A stretch of DNA of 64,000 nucleotides from Palsa-504 sp963744005 (GCA_963744005.1 CAVURU010000004.1:1116001-1180000); one strand, 5' to 3'. Counted from the stretch's first letter, positions 54,384-63,675 are shown. The notes: generated from the sequence alone by a model not told the origin. Numbers and translations: made by a program.

Positions 54384-55520
54384 ATGGCAGGAAGCACCAA
54401 GCCGAGCCTCGAGCGGGCCGGCGACAGGGATAAGGCCCTGGAGTCCGCTCTCCTTCAGATCGAGCGGCAGTTCGGCAAGGGCTCGGTCATGCGCCTCGGC
54501 GAGGAGACCCGAGTGCCGGTCGAGGTTATCCCGACCGGTTCGATCGCACTGGACGTCGCCCTCGGTCTCGGCGGGCTGCCCCGCGGCCGCATTGTCGAGA
54601 TCTACGGCCCGGAGAGCAGCGGCAAGACCACCGTGGCCCTGCACGCCCTGGCTAACGCGCAGCGGGCGGGCGGTATCGCCGCCTTCATCGACGCCGAGCA
54701 CGCGCTCGACCCGGACTACGCCAAGAAGCTCGGCGTGGACACCGACGCGCTGCTGGTCTCCCAGCCGGACACCGGCGAGCAGGCCCTGGAGATCGCCGAC
54801 ACGCTGATCAGGTCCGGCGCCATCGACGTCGTCGTCATCGACTCGGTCGCCGCCCTCGTGCCGAAGGCGGAAATCGAGGGCGAGATGGGCGACAGCCACG
54901 TCGGCCTCCAGGCCCGGCTGATGTCCCAGGCCCTCCGTAAGATCACCGGCGCGCTGAGCCAGACCAAGACCACGGCGATCTTCATCAACCAGCTGCGGGA
55001 AAAGGTCGGCGTGATGTTCGGCTCGCCCGAGACCACCACCGGCGGCAAGGCGCTCAAGTTCTACGCGTCCGTCCGCCTCGACATCCGCCGGATCGAGACG
55101 CTGAAGGACGGCACCGACTCGGTCGGCAACCGCACCCGCGTCAAGGTCGTGAAAAACAAGTGCGCGCCGCCGTTCAAGACCGCGGAGTTCGACATCCTCT
55201 ACGGAATCGGGATCAGCCGCGAAGGCAGCCTGATCGACCTCGGCGTGGAGCAGGGCATCGTGCGCAAGTCCGGTGCCTGGTACACCTACGAGGGCGACCA
55301 GCTCGGCCAGGGCAAGGAGAACGCCCGTAACTTCTTGCGCGAGAACGAGGACATCGCGCTCGAGATCGAGAAGCGGATCAAGGACAAGCTCGGCATCGGC
55401 GCCCGCCCTGACGCCGACGCCGCCACGGATCTCGTCCCCTCGATCCCCGCTCCCGGCCGGGCCGGTAACGGGGTCGGCGCGCCGCGGCCCGCCGCCGCTC
55501 CGTCCGGTGTCACCGTCTAG
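54384..55520 (+). CDS. recA: recombinase RecA
   Basis: 378 residues. Walker A GPESSGKT at 75-82, FIDAEHALDP, VVVIDSVAALVPKAEIEGEMGD (Walker B and L1) and TTTGGKALKFYASVRLDIRR (L2 end) are unmistakable. ATP-dependent strand exchange and LexA coprotease. Followed 6 bp later by recX; no intein. Confidence 0.98.
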   Translation: MAGSTKPSLERAGDRDKALESALLQIERQFGKGSVMRLGEETRVPVEVIPTGSIALDVALGLGGLPRGRIVEIYGPESSGKTTVALHALANAQRAGGIAAFIDAEHALDPDYAKKLGVDTDALLVSQPDTGEQALEIADTLIRSGAIDVVVIDSVAALVPKAEIEGEMGDSHVGLQARLMSQALRKITGALSQTKTTAIFINQLREKVGVMFGSPETTTGGKALKFYASVRLDIRRIETLKDGTDSVGNRTRVKVVKNKCAPPFKTAEFDILYGIGISREGSLIDLGVEQGIVRKSGAWYTYEGDQLGQGKENARNFLRENEDIALEIEKRIKDKLGIGARPDADAATDLVPSIPAPGRAGNGVGAPRPAAAPSGVTV

Positions 55521-55526
55521 CAGGAC

Positions 55527-56171
55527 ATGACTCGTCGCAGGGCGTCCTCAGGGTCGCCGTCCGAGGAATCCCACGAGGCCCATGGGGTCGGGACCGAGGC
55601 CGGTGACCCTGAGGCCGAGGCCAGGCAGATCTGCCTTCGCCTGCTGACCGTCTCCCCGAGAACCAGGGCCCAGCTGGCCGTCGCGCTGCACCGCCGCGGG
55701 GTTCCGGCCGGGGCCGCCGATGCGGTGCTGGCCCGCTTCACCGACGTCGGCCTCATCGACGACGCCGCCTTCGCCCGGGCCTGGGTCGAGTCCCGGCACC
55801 ACAGCCGCGGCCTGTCCCGGCGCTCGCTGTCGGCCGAGCTGCGACGGCAGGGCGTGGAGGCCGACGAGATCCGCGAGGCGGTCGGCATCCTGGATCCCGG
55901 GCAGGAGGCCGCCACCGCCCGCCGCCTGGTCGAGCGCAAGCTGGCCGGGACCCGCGGCCAGCCGTCCGAAGTCCGCATCCGGCGCACCGCCGCGACCCTG
56001 GCCCGCAAGGGATATCCGCCCGGCCTGGTCTTCCGCCTGATCAAGGAGGTCATGGAGGAGGAAGGGGCCGCCGCTGAGTCCCTCGAGCTGGATCCCGATC
56101 AGTTCCTGAGCCCCGACGACGCCGACGAGCCCTGTTACCCCGGCGCAGAGCCAGCCGAGCCCGGCGAGTAG
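55527..56171 (+). CDS. recX: regulatory protein RecX
   Basis: 214 residues; RecX modulates RecA filaments. Three tandem three-helix repeats: AEARQICLRLLTVSPRTRAQLAVAL..., FTDVGLIDDAAFARAWVESRHH..., and RRTAATLARKGYPPGLVFRLIKEV. N-terminal 35 residues are polar and not conserved. Six bp after recA, in the same operon. Confidence 0.94.
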   Translation: MTRRRASSGSPSEESHEAHGVGTEAGDPEAEARQICLRLLTVSPRTRAQLAVALHRRGVPAGAADAVLARFTDVGLIDDAAFARAWVESRHHSRGLSRRSLSAELRRQGVEADEIREAVGILDPGQEAATARRLVERKLAGTRGQPSEVRIRRTAATLARKGYPPGLVFRLIKEVMEEEGAAAESLELDPDQFLSPDDADEPCYPGAEPAEPGE

Positions 56172-56406
56172 CTCAGCATCGCGCAGAGTTCCGCCCTGCC
56201 GAGAGTCGGCCGTCATTCAGAAGCCCATTACGGCTACTGCTGGTAGTCGGCCAGGCACATCGGTTCAGGGCCCTGTCTTGATGAGAGATTCTAGAACGGC
56301 GCCGTAAACTGCGCCCCAGCCGATCCGCTGCTAGCAGCGACAATGTCTTGCTGGCCAGGGTTTTCGCCCGCATCGCGGACCATTGGCGCCGGTCAGGGCG
56401 CCTATT

Positions 56407-56429
56407 GCTTGATAAAACGGTTATCAAGC
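56407..56429. promoter_or_regulatory. AT-rich 9-bp perfect inverted repeat
   Basis: GCTTGATAA (56407-56415), 5-nt spacer AACGG, TTATCAAGC (56421-56429). Unusual AT-rich dyad in a GC-rich genome, about 230 bp upstream of RNase Y. Could be an operator or a terminator of recA-recX. Confidence 0.6.
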
Positions 56430-56595
56430 CTTAACCTCACGGCAGCGAGATGTTGTCCTGAACAGCAGGCCTGATCAGGCCTGCGGCCCAGCGGAGGAGA
56501 TGCCGCCGAACACGTAAGGTAACCAGGAACCGGGCCGGCGAGCGCCCGGGCAGGCCGCCACGTGAGTGCGACTGCCCGCTTGAGGGCATAAATGC

Positions 56596-56624
56596 TTGAA
56601 TCGGACCGATAGTTACAACATAAG
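56596..56624 (+). promoter_or_regulatory. promoter of RNase Y
   Basis: -35 TTGAAT (56596-56601), 17-bp spacer, -10 CATAAG (56619-56624); start site about 56631, then GGAAAGGGG before the GTG. Confidence 0.55.
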
Positions 56625-56659
56625 GGTGCCCCGAGGGCTATGAACGGAAAGGGGTGACC

Positions 56660-58254
56660 GTGAGCAGCGGATTGTCGCTCGCGTTCATGGTGATCGGGTT
56701 GCTCGCGGTGGCGTTCGCGGTGGTTGTCCTCTGGCGCCGCTCTCCGGCCGCGGTGAACCCGCCCGCCCCCCGGAACCCGACCGCACCCAGCTCGACCAGG
56801 TCACCCAGGAAGCCGAGCAGATCCGCACCCGGGCCCAGGCGGAAGCCACCGGGATCCTGGAACGAGCCCGGCAGGAAGCCGAGCAGACCGCCCAGAGCCG
56901 CCGGGACGTCGACGAAGAAATCCGCTCCGTCAAGGACGAGGTCCGCGATCTGCGCGGAGACATCGAGCGCCGCGAGGTCCGGCTGGCCGATCGCGAGCAG
57001 CGGGTCGACGACGAGCTCAGGCGGATCGAGGATCGCACCCAGGCCCAGACGACCCGGGCCCAGGACCTCGATCGACGTGCCGCCGACCTGGACCGCCAGG
57101 AGGTAGCGCGCAAGAGCGAGCTGGAGCGCGTGGCCGGCCTCACGGCCGACGCGGCCAAGTCCGAGCTGGTCGCTGCCATCGAGAACCAGGCCAAGCGGGA
57201 AGCCGCCCTCATCGTCCGGGACATCGAGCACGACGCGAAGATCGAGGGGGAGAAGCGGGCCCGCGAGATCGTCACGCTGGCCATCCAGCGGGTGGCCACC
57301 GAGCAGACCAGCGAGTCCGTGGTGTCCGTCCTACACCTGCCGGGCGATGAGATGAAGGGCCGCATCATCGGCCGCGAGGGCCGCAACATCAGGGCCTTCG
57401 AGTCCGTTACCGGCGTCAACCTGATCATCGACGACACGCCCGAGGCCGTGCTGCTGTCCTGCTTCGACCCGGTGCGGCGCGAGATCGCCCGGCTCACCCT
57501 GGAGCAGCTGATCGCCGACGGCCGGATCCACCCGCAGCGCATCGAGGACGCCTACGAGCGCGGGAAGGCCGAGATCGAGCAGCTGTGCCGCCGGGCGGGC
57601 GAGGACGCCCTGGTCGAGCTCGGTATCACCGACATGCATCCGGAGCTGGTCGACCTGCTCGGCCGGCTCCGCTACCGCACCTCCTACGGGCAGAACGTGC
57701 TGCGTCACCTGGTCGAGTCAGCGCACGTGGCCGGCATGATGGCCAGCGAGCTGCGGCTGGATCCCCAGCTGCTCAAGCGCTGCACCGTCCTGCACGACAT
57801 CGGCAAGGCCCTCACCCATGAGGTCGAAGGCAGCCACGCGCTGATCGGGGCCGAGATCGCCCGGCGCTACGGCGAGTCAGAGGACGTCGTGCACGCCATC
57901 GAAGCGCACCACAACGAGGTCGAGGTGCACACCGTCGAGGCCGTGCTGACCCAGGCCGCGGACGCCATCAGCGGCGGCCGGCCGGGCGCCCGGCGCGAGT
58001 CGCTCGAGATGTACGTCAAGCGCCTGGAGCGCCTGGAGCAGATCGCCGGCGCCCACGACGGCGTCGAGAAGGTCTTCGCCATGCAGGCCGGCCGCGAGAT
58101 CCGGGTCATGGTCAAGCCCGAGCGGATCGACGACATCCAGGCCCAGGTCATCGCCCGTGACATCGCCAAGCAGGTCGAAGAGGAGCTGACCTACCCGGGC
58201 CAGATCCGCGTCACCGTGGTGCGCGAGTCGCGCGCCACCGAATTCGCCCGCTGA
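56660..58254 (+). pseudogene. rny: ribonuclease Y, frameshift in a C6 run
   Basis: Expected about 531 residues: membrane-anchored endoribonuclease. N-terminal anchor LSLAFMVIGLLAVAFAVVVLW in the first frame; after the six C at 56766-56771 the frame shifts and the coiled coil (EPDRTQLDQVTQEAEQ...RDLRGDIERREVRLADREQ) continues one base off. KH domain GRIIGREGRNIRAFESVTGVNL and HD domain HDIGKAL...EAHHNEVEVHT are intact to the stop. One missing C restores a full protein; since RNase Y is a core gene here, sequence error is the likelier reading. Start GTG 56660 (or 56654) has GGAAAGGGG upstream. Its stop abuts the convergent kinase. Confidence 0.88.
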
Positions 58255-60819
58255 TCAGGCGCCCAGCCACTTGGTGTTCCAGACATAGGCGTCGCCTGCT
58301 GTGTCGGTGCTGGCCAGCAGGTCGCCGCTCGGGCTGAACGCGACGCCGATGATGCTCTTGCCGCCCGGGTCGGTCAGCGTCTGCAGGTACTTGCCGGTGC
58401 TCACGTTCCAGAAGCTCACGTTGCCGATGGTGTCTCCCGCGGCCAGGTAGCGGCTGTCCGGGGTGAAGGCGATGTCGGCGAACTCGGAGTTGTAGAACGA
58501 CTGCAATGTGGCCGCGAGCTTGCGGCTGGCCACGTTCCACACGTACACCACGCCGTCACTGGTGCTGGCCGAGACGTCGGAGGCGGCCAGCAGTTTCCCG
58601 TCCGGGCTGAACACGATGTCGTACAGGCCCTTGCTGCCCGGATCGGTCATGGTCGCGGTGAGCTGGCCGGTGACCACGTTCCACAGGTACAGGTTGCCGT
58701 TCGTGTCGCCGGTGGCCAGCAGTGACCCGTCCGGGCTGAACGCCACGCCGTACACGTTCTTCCCGCCCGGGTCGTGCACGGTGCTGGACGGCGCCGAGTT
58801 CGGGCTGGACCCGGCCACGTCCCACAGGTAGGCGCTGCCGCCGCTGCTGCCCACCGCCACCCGGCTGCCGTCCGGGCTGAACGCGACCCGGTCGTTGTCC
58901 CGGCTGCCGTTGGACAAGGTCGCGGTGAGCTTGCCGGCCGTGTTCCACAGGTAGATGTGGCCGTTCGCGTCAGCCATGGCGTACAAGCCGCGGGCCGAGT
59001 TGAACGCGATGCTGTTGATGCCGTTGCTGTTCGGATCGCTGAGGGTGTTCAGCTGCTTGCCGGTGGCGGGGTCCCACAGGTAGCTGTTCCCGTTGCTGTC
59101 CCCGGTGGCCAGGACGCCCTCGGAGCTGAACACGTCGCCGAAGACGTTCTTGCCGTTCGGGTCGTGCAGCGACAGCTGCGGCAGGGTCGGCACGGCGGCC
59201 TTCACGCTCGTGCTCGGGCTGGCCGACGGATGCCCGCTGCCCGGTGCCGACGACTGGACCGCCGCCTGCCCCTTGGGCGAGCCTCCGTGCGTGAGCAGCA
59301 GGCCGGCGGCCACGCCGATGGCCACCACGGCCGCGCCGGCGCCGATCAGCAGGCCGCGGCGCGGGACGCCGCTGCGCCCCTGGCCGCCCGCCTGCGGTGG
59401 CTGGGCCGGCGGCCACACCGGGGGCTGGGCCTGGGGCCCGTCCGGGCCGGCGGGCGACTGGTCCCTCCTGGTCATGTAGTCGTCGGTGCGCTGCCGCTGG
59501 GCGTCCCGGCCTGGCCCGGGCGCGGTGTCGTCGCTGGTCCGCGCGGCCTGGGTCGGCTCGTACAGCCCGCTCTGCCGCCCGGCCCCGCCGCCCGGCCCGG
59601 ACCCGAAGGGCCCGCCGCCCGGCCCCGCCGTGCCGCCGGGCTGACCTGCCCCGCTTGCTCCCGGCGGACTTGCCGTTCCCGCTCCGGCCCCGCCACTGCC
59701 GCCCGGTGCACCGCTCAGCCCGGCCACGCCTGCCGCCGCGGCCGCGGCCGCCGGCCGCGCTCCGGCGTCGCTGCCCGGCCAGCCCGCGCCCGGCCCGCGG
59801 CCCGCGGCCGCACCGCCTGAGCCTGCGGGACCGCCTGAGCCTGCGGGACCGCCTGAGCCTGCGGGAGCGCCTGAGCCTGCGCCCGAAGAGCCACCCGGCC
59901 CAGGTGCGCCGCCGGCGCCGAACCCGCTTCCGGCCCCGGGCCCGCGGCCCGGGTCGGCGCGGGGCGGCCGCACCGTCTCGGCCAGCTCGGCCGCCGTCGC
60001 CTGGCCGAAGCTGTCCGCCTCAGCCAGCCGTTCCATGATGGCGGTCAGGCCGGGCCGGTCCGCTGCGTTCTTGGCCAGGCACTCGCTGATCAGCTGGCGG
60101 AAGCCGCGCTGCTCCGGCACCCCGGACAGGTCCGGCTGCTCGGTGGTGATCCGGTACATGACCGTCACGATCGAGTCATCGCCGAACGTGATCCGGCCCG
60201 TCGCGGCGAAGGCCAGCGTGCAGCCGAGCGCGAAGACGTCGCTGGCCGGGCCCGCGATCTCGCCGCGCAGCTGCTCCGGCGACATGTAGGAGTACGTGCC
60301 GACGACCATCCCGGCCGTCGTCATCGGGCTGTCCTCGGCCGCCCGGGAGATCCCGAAGTCGATGATGCGCGGCCCGTCGGCGGCCAGGATCACGTTGCTC
60401 GGCTTGAGGTCCCGGTGGACCAGCCCGCAGGCGTGGATCGCGGCCAGCCCCTCGGCCAGCCCGGCGCCGAGCTGGCGGACCCGGTCCAGGCTGAACGCCC
60501 CGCCCTCGGCCACCGCCTGCTGCAGCGACGGGCCGGGAATGAACGCGGTGACCATCCACGGCGCATCCGCGGAGGGATCGGCGTCGACCACCGAGGCGGT
60601 GTAGTAGCCGCCCACCCGGCGGGCGGCCTCGATCTCGCGCGTGAACCGCTCGCGGAACTGCTTGCCGCTGGCGTAACCGGAGTGGATGACCTTGACCGCG
60701 ACCTGGCGGCCGCCGGGCGACAGGCCGAGGAACACCTGGCCCATGCCGCCCTCACCGAGCCGGCCGATGAGCCGGTAGTTGCCGACCCTGCTCGGATCGC
60801 CGGGCCGCAATTGCTCCAT
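58255..60819 (-). CDS. Ser/Thr protein kinase with C-terminal WD40 propeller
   Basis: 854 residues. PknB-type kinase domain 15-275: glycine loop LGEGGMGQVF, Lys43, HRDLKPSN (135-142), DFG (154-156), SPEQL. A Gly/Ala/Pro/Ser-rich linker (about 280-480) with PAGSGG repeats, one membrane segment (about 490-515), then seven WD-type repeats ending YLWD/YLWN/YVWN/SFWN (seven counted: a full propeller) outside the membrane. The outside propeller probably senses or docks and signals to the inside kinase. No PASTA domains. Convergent with RNase Y with no gap. Confidence 0.92.
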   Translation of the reverse strand: MEQLRPGDPSRVGNYRLIGRLGEGGMGQVFLGLSPGGRQVAVKVIHSGYASGKQFRERFTREIEAARRVGGYYTASVVDADPSADAPWMVTAFIPGPSLQQAVAEGGAFSLDRVRQLGAGLAEGLAAIHACGLVHRDLKPSNVILAADGPRIIDFGISRAAEDSPMTTAGMVVGTYSYMSPEQLRGEIAGPASDVFALGCTLAFAATGRITFGDDSIVTVMYRITTEQPDLSGVPEQRGFRQLISECLAKNAADRPGLTAIMERLAEADSFGQATAAELAETVRPPRADPGRGPGAGSGFGAGGAPGPGGSSGAGSGAPAGSGGPAGSGGPAGSGGAAAGRGPGAGWPGSDAGARPAAAAAAAGVAGLSGAPGGSGGAGAGTASPPGASGAGQPGGTAGPGGGPFGSGPGGGAGRQSGLYEPTQAARTSDDTAPGPGRDAQRQRTDDYMTRRDQSPAGPDGPQAQPPVWPPAQPPQAGGQGRSGVPRRGLLIGAGAAVVAIGVAAGLLLTHGGSPKGQAAVQSSAPGSGHPSASPSTSVKAAVPTLPQLSLHDPNGKNVFGDVFSSEGVLATGDSNGNSYLWDPATGKQLNTLSDPNSNGINSIAFNSARGLYAMADANGHIYLWNTAGKLTATLSNGSRDNDRVAFSPDGSRVAVGSSGGSAYLWDVAGSSPNSAPSSTVHDPGGKNVYGVAFSPDGSLLATGDTNGNLYLWNVVTGQLTATMTDPGSKGLYDIVFSPDGKLLAASDVSASTSDGVVYVWNVASRKLAATLQSFYNSEFADIAFTPDSRYLAAGDTIGNVSFWNVSTGKYLQTLTDPGGKSIIGVAFSPSGDLLASTDTAGDAYVWNTKWLGA
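59813..59866. repeat. three identical 18-bp tandem repeats in the kinase linker
   Basis: CCGCCTGAGCCTGCGGGA at 59813-59830, 59831-59848 and 59849-59866, a degenerate fourth follows. Encodes the PAGSGG linker repeat. Confidence 0.92.
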
Positions 60820-60951
60820 AACCCGAGTCCCACCCCGCCTGCCAGATACCGGACGATGCGCGGTTACCAGTAAAGAACCGCTGATCTTAGAAGATAAGTG
60901 TCCAAGGCTGCCCCGCGCCCCGCAACCGCCCAGACTTTACCCGCCGGCCCA

Positions 60952-60957
60952 TATCCT
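60952..60957 (+). promoter_or_regulatory. -10 element of miaB, leaderless geometry
   Basis: TATCCT ends 6 nt before the GTG at 60964; no Shine-Dalgarno. Confidence 0.55.
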
Positions 60958-60963
60958 GGTCAC

Positions 60964-62427
60964 GTGACAGCAGCCGGCCGGACCTACGAGATCCGCACCT
61001 ACGGGTGCCAGATGAACGCGCATGACTCCGAACGGCTGGCGGGCTTGCTCGACGAAGCGGGTTACCTGCCCGCCGCCGATGACCAAACCCCGGACCTGGT
61101 CGTGTTCAACACCTGCGCGGTCCGGGAGAATGCGGCGGACCGGCTGTACGGCAACCTGGGCCACCTCCTGCCGCACAAGCGCAACGGCATGCAGATCGCG
61201 GTGGGCGGCTGCCTGGCCCAGATGGAGCGCACCAAGATCACCCAGCGCGCCCCGTGGGTCGACGTGGTCTACGGCACCCACAACATGGCCTCGCTGCCTG
61301 CCCTGCTCGAGCGGGCCCGGATCAGGGGAGAGGCCCAGGTCGAGTTCGCCGAGACGCTGGAGACCTTTCCCTCGCTGCTGCCCGCCCGGCGGCAGTCCGC
61401 CTACTCGGCCTGGGTCTCCATCTCGGTGGGCTGCAACAACACCTGCACCTTCTGCATCGTGCCCAGCCTGCGGGGCAAGGAACGCGATCGCCGCCCCGGC
61501 GACATCCTGGCCGAGGTCGGCGCGCTGGCCGCCGAGGGAGTCATCGAGGTCACGCTGCTCGGCCAGAACGTCAACTCCTACGGAGCCGAGTTCGGTGACC
61601 GGCAGGCGTTCGGCAAGCTGCTGCGCAGCTGCGGAGAGATTGAGGGCCTGGAGCGGGTCCGGTTCACCTCCCCGCACCCCCGTGACTTCACCGACGACGT
61701 CATCGAGGCCATGGCGCAGACCCCGAACGTCATGCCCAGCCTGCACATGCCGCTGCAGTCCGGCTCGGACACCGTGCTGAAGGCCATGCGCCGGGCCTAC
61801 CGCCGCGACCGCTACCTGGCCATCCTGGACCGGGTCCGGGCCAGCCTGCCCGGCGCCGCCATCACCACCGACATCATCGTCGGCTTCCCGGGCGAGACCG
61901 ACCAGGACTTCGAGGACACCCTGGACGTCGTGCGCCGGGCCCGGTTCGCCGGCGCCTTCACCTTCCGCTACTCCATCCGCCCCGGCACCCCGGCTGCCAC
62001 CATGGACGACCAGGTCCCGGCCGAGGTGGTGCAGGAGCGGTACGACCGGCTGGCCGCGCTGGTCGAGGAGATCACCTACGAGGAGAACCAGAAGCTGACC
62101 GGGGCCACTGTCGAGGTGCTGGTCGCCGAGGGAGAGGGCCGCAAGGACGCCGCCACCCAGCGCCTGTCCGGCCGGGCTCGCGACAACCGGCTGGTCCACT
62201 TCGCCCCGCACGGCACCGACCCGCGGCCCGGCGACATCGTCACCGTGGCCGTCACCCGCGGTGCCCCTCATTACCTGCTGTCCGACGCGGCGCCGCTGTC
62301 GCTCCGCCGGACCCACGCCGGCGACGCCTGGGAAGCCGCCACCCAGACCCCCGAGCCCGCCGCCGCGGCCGCGGCCGCGGAGGCTCCCGTCCTGCTCGGC
62401 ATGCCCGTCCCCGGCCCGCGCCGCTAG
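60964..62427 (+). CDS. miaB: tRNA-2-methylthio-N6-dimethylallyladenosine synthase
   Basis: 487 residues. Methylthiolates i6A37 of tRNA. UPF0004 cysteines Cys15 (YGCQMN), Cys51 and Cys83; radical-SAM Cys157-x3-Cys161-x2-Cys164 in GCNNTCTFC; LLGQNVNSYG and SGSDTVLKAMRR are MiaB hallmarks; TRAM domain near 385-450; an Ala/Pro-rich C-terminal tail. GTG 60964 set by the leaderless promoter; upstream codons lack support. Confidence 0.95.
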   Translation: MTAAGRTYEIRTYGCQMNAHDSERLAGLLDEAGYLPAADDQTPDLVVFNTCAVRENAADRLYGNLGHLLPHKRNGMQIAVGGCLAQMERTKITQRAPWVDVVYGTHNMASLPALLERARIRGEAQVEFAETLETFPSLLPARRQSAYSAWVSISVGCNNTCTFCIVPSLRGKERDRRPGDILAEVGALAAEGVIEVTLLGQNVNSYGAEFGDRQAFGKLLRSCGEIEGLERVRFTSPHPRDFTDDVIEAMAQTPNVMPSLHMPLQSGSDTVLKAMRRAYRRDRYLAILDRVRASLPGAAITTDIIVGFPGETDQDFEDTLDVVRRARFAGAFTFRYSIRPGTPAATMDDQVPAEVVQERYDRLAALVEEITYEENQKLTGATVEVLVAEGEGRKDAATQRLSGRARDNRLVHFAPHGTDPRPGDIVTVAVTRGAPHYLLSDAAPLSLRRTHAGDAWEAATQTPEPAAAAAAAEAPVLLGMPVPGPRR

Positions 62428-62429
62428 CC

Positions 62430-62455
62430 GCCGCTCTTACTCGCCGCTCTTATTC
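62430..62455. repeat. 13-bp tandem duplication at a convergent junction
   Basis: GCCGCTCTTACTC (62430-62442) and GCCGCTCTTATTC (62443-62455), one mismatch, between miaB and the convergent sigma factor gene whose last codons it overlaps. Confidence 0.85.
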
Positions 62456-63667
62456 GCCGCGCAGCCGCCGGGCGATGAACGCGCGTGCCGTCGGCGCAAG
62501 CTCCAGTTCCAGCGCCGCCCGGTAGGCCCCGGCCGCTTCCTCGCCGCGCCCGAGGCGGCGCAGCAGCTCGGCCCGGGCGATGTGCAGCTGCGGCCAGCGC
62601 CGCAGCTGCGGATGATGCCCCACTGCGTCCAGGATGACCAGCCCCGCGGCCGGCCCCTCGGCCATGGCCACCGCCACCGCCCGGTTGGCCTCCGCCACCG
62701 GGGTCGGCTCGTACCGGATCAGCTCCGCGTACAGCAGCGCGACCTGCCGCCAGTCGGTCTCCCCGGCGCTGGGCGCGGTCGAGTGGCAGGCCGCGATGGC
62801 CGCGTGCAGCTGGTACGGGCCGGGCCGGCCCAGCCGCAGGGCCGCCTCCAGCACCGCATCGCCCTCGGCGATCATCGCCTGGTCCCACCGGCTCCGGTCC
62901 TGGTCCTCCAGCAGCACCAGGTCGCCCGCGTCGTCGGCGCGGGCCGACCGCCGCGCGTCGGTCAGCAGCAGCAGGGCCAGCAGACCCATCGCCTCGGCTT
63001 CGCCGGGCAGCAGCCCGGACACGCCGCGGGCCAGCGAGATCGCCGCGTCACAGAGGTCGCCGCGGACCAGGTCCTCGCCGCCGGTGGCCATGTGGCCCTC
63101 GGTGAACAGCAGGTAGATCACCCGCAGCACCGCGGCGAGCCGCTCGGGCCGCTCGGCCGGGCCGGGCACGCGGAACGGGATCCCCGCCTCCCGGATCTTG
63201 GCCTTGGCCCGGACCAGCCGCTTGGCCATCGTCTCCTCGGGCACCAGGAAAGCCGCCGCGATCTCGGCCGTCGACAGCCCGCACACTGACCGCAGCGTCA
63301 GGGCCACCCGGGCCGGCGGCCCCAGCGCCGGGTGGCAGCACATGAACACCAGGCTGAGCGGGTCTGTGTCCCGCGGGGCTGGGTCCTGTACCGGGCCAGG
63401 CTCGCCGAGCTCGCGCATCGAGGCGGCCTCCTTCGAGCCGCGGGCCGTCTCCCGGCGCAGCCGGTCGACGGCCTTGTGCCGGGCCACGCCGATGAGCCAG
63501 CCGAGGGCGTTGTCCGGCTCTCCCGCGGACGGCCACTGCTCCAGTGCGGCCACGCACGCGTCCTGCACGGCGTCCTCGGCCGCGGCCAGGTCGCCGGTCA
63601 GTCGGCACACGGTGGCCACCGCCGCCCACCAGTGCCGGCGGATGAGCTGGTCGAGCGGATCGCTCAT
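62450..63667 (-). CDS. ECF RNA polymerase sigma factor (ECF42-like, DUF6596)
   Basis: 405 residues. Region 2 (TGDLAAAEDAVQDACVAALEQWP), region 4 (LSTAEIAAAFLVPEETMAKRLVRAKAKI), then the long C-terminal SigJ/DUF6596 TPR-like extension (about 185-405, LRVIYLLFTEGHMA...). This architecture and an upstream YCII/DGPF gene define the ECF42 group, which lacks an anti-sigma factor and is controlled by the extension. ATG 63667 is preferred; upstream codons overlap the YCII gene. Confidence 0.9.
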   Translation of the reverse strand: MSDPLDQLIRRHWWAAVATVCRLTGDLAAAEDAVQDACVAALEQWPSAGEPDNALGWLIGVARHKAVDRLRRETARGSKEAASMRELGEPGPVQDPAPRDTDPLSLVFMCCHPALGPPARVALTLRSVCGLSTAEIAAAFLVPEETMAKRLVRAKAKIREAGIPFRVPGPAERPERLAAVLRVIYLLFTEGHMATGGEDLVRGDLCDAAISLARGVSGLLPGEAEAMGLLALLLLTDARRSARADDAGDLVLLEDQDRSRWDQAMIAEGDAVLEAALRLGRPGPYQLHAAIAACHSTAPSAGETDWRQVALLYAELIRYEPTPVAEANRAVAVAMAEGPAAGLVILDAVGHHPQLRRWPQLHIARAELLRRLGRGEEAAGAYRAALELELAPTARAFIARRLRGE

Positions 63668-63675
63668 CCGGCGGC

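Larger units (their letters stand above)
56172..56659. other. 488-bp intergenic region upstream of RNase Y
   Basis: No credible gene. Contains the dyad at 56407-56429 and the promoter at 56596-56624. The AT content is clearly above the surroundings between 56270 and 56460. Long for this gene-dense window; could harbour a small RNA or an extended control region, but nothing identifiable. Confidence 0.6.

Noticed and set aside
56173..56427. Minus-strand 84-codon frame in the recX-RNase Y gap
   Set aside because: Arg/Ser-rich, wrong codon-position GC pattern, no ribosome binding site.
33041..62427. rimO and miaB as a duplicated gene pair
   Set aside because: Both are expected single-copy enzymes with distinct motifs and neighbours; ordinary for actinobacteria.
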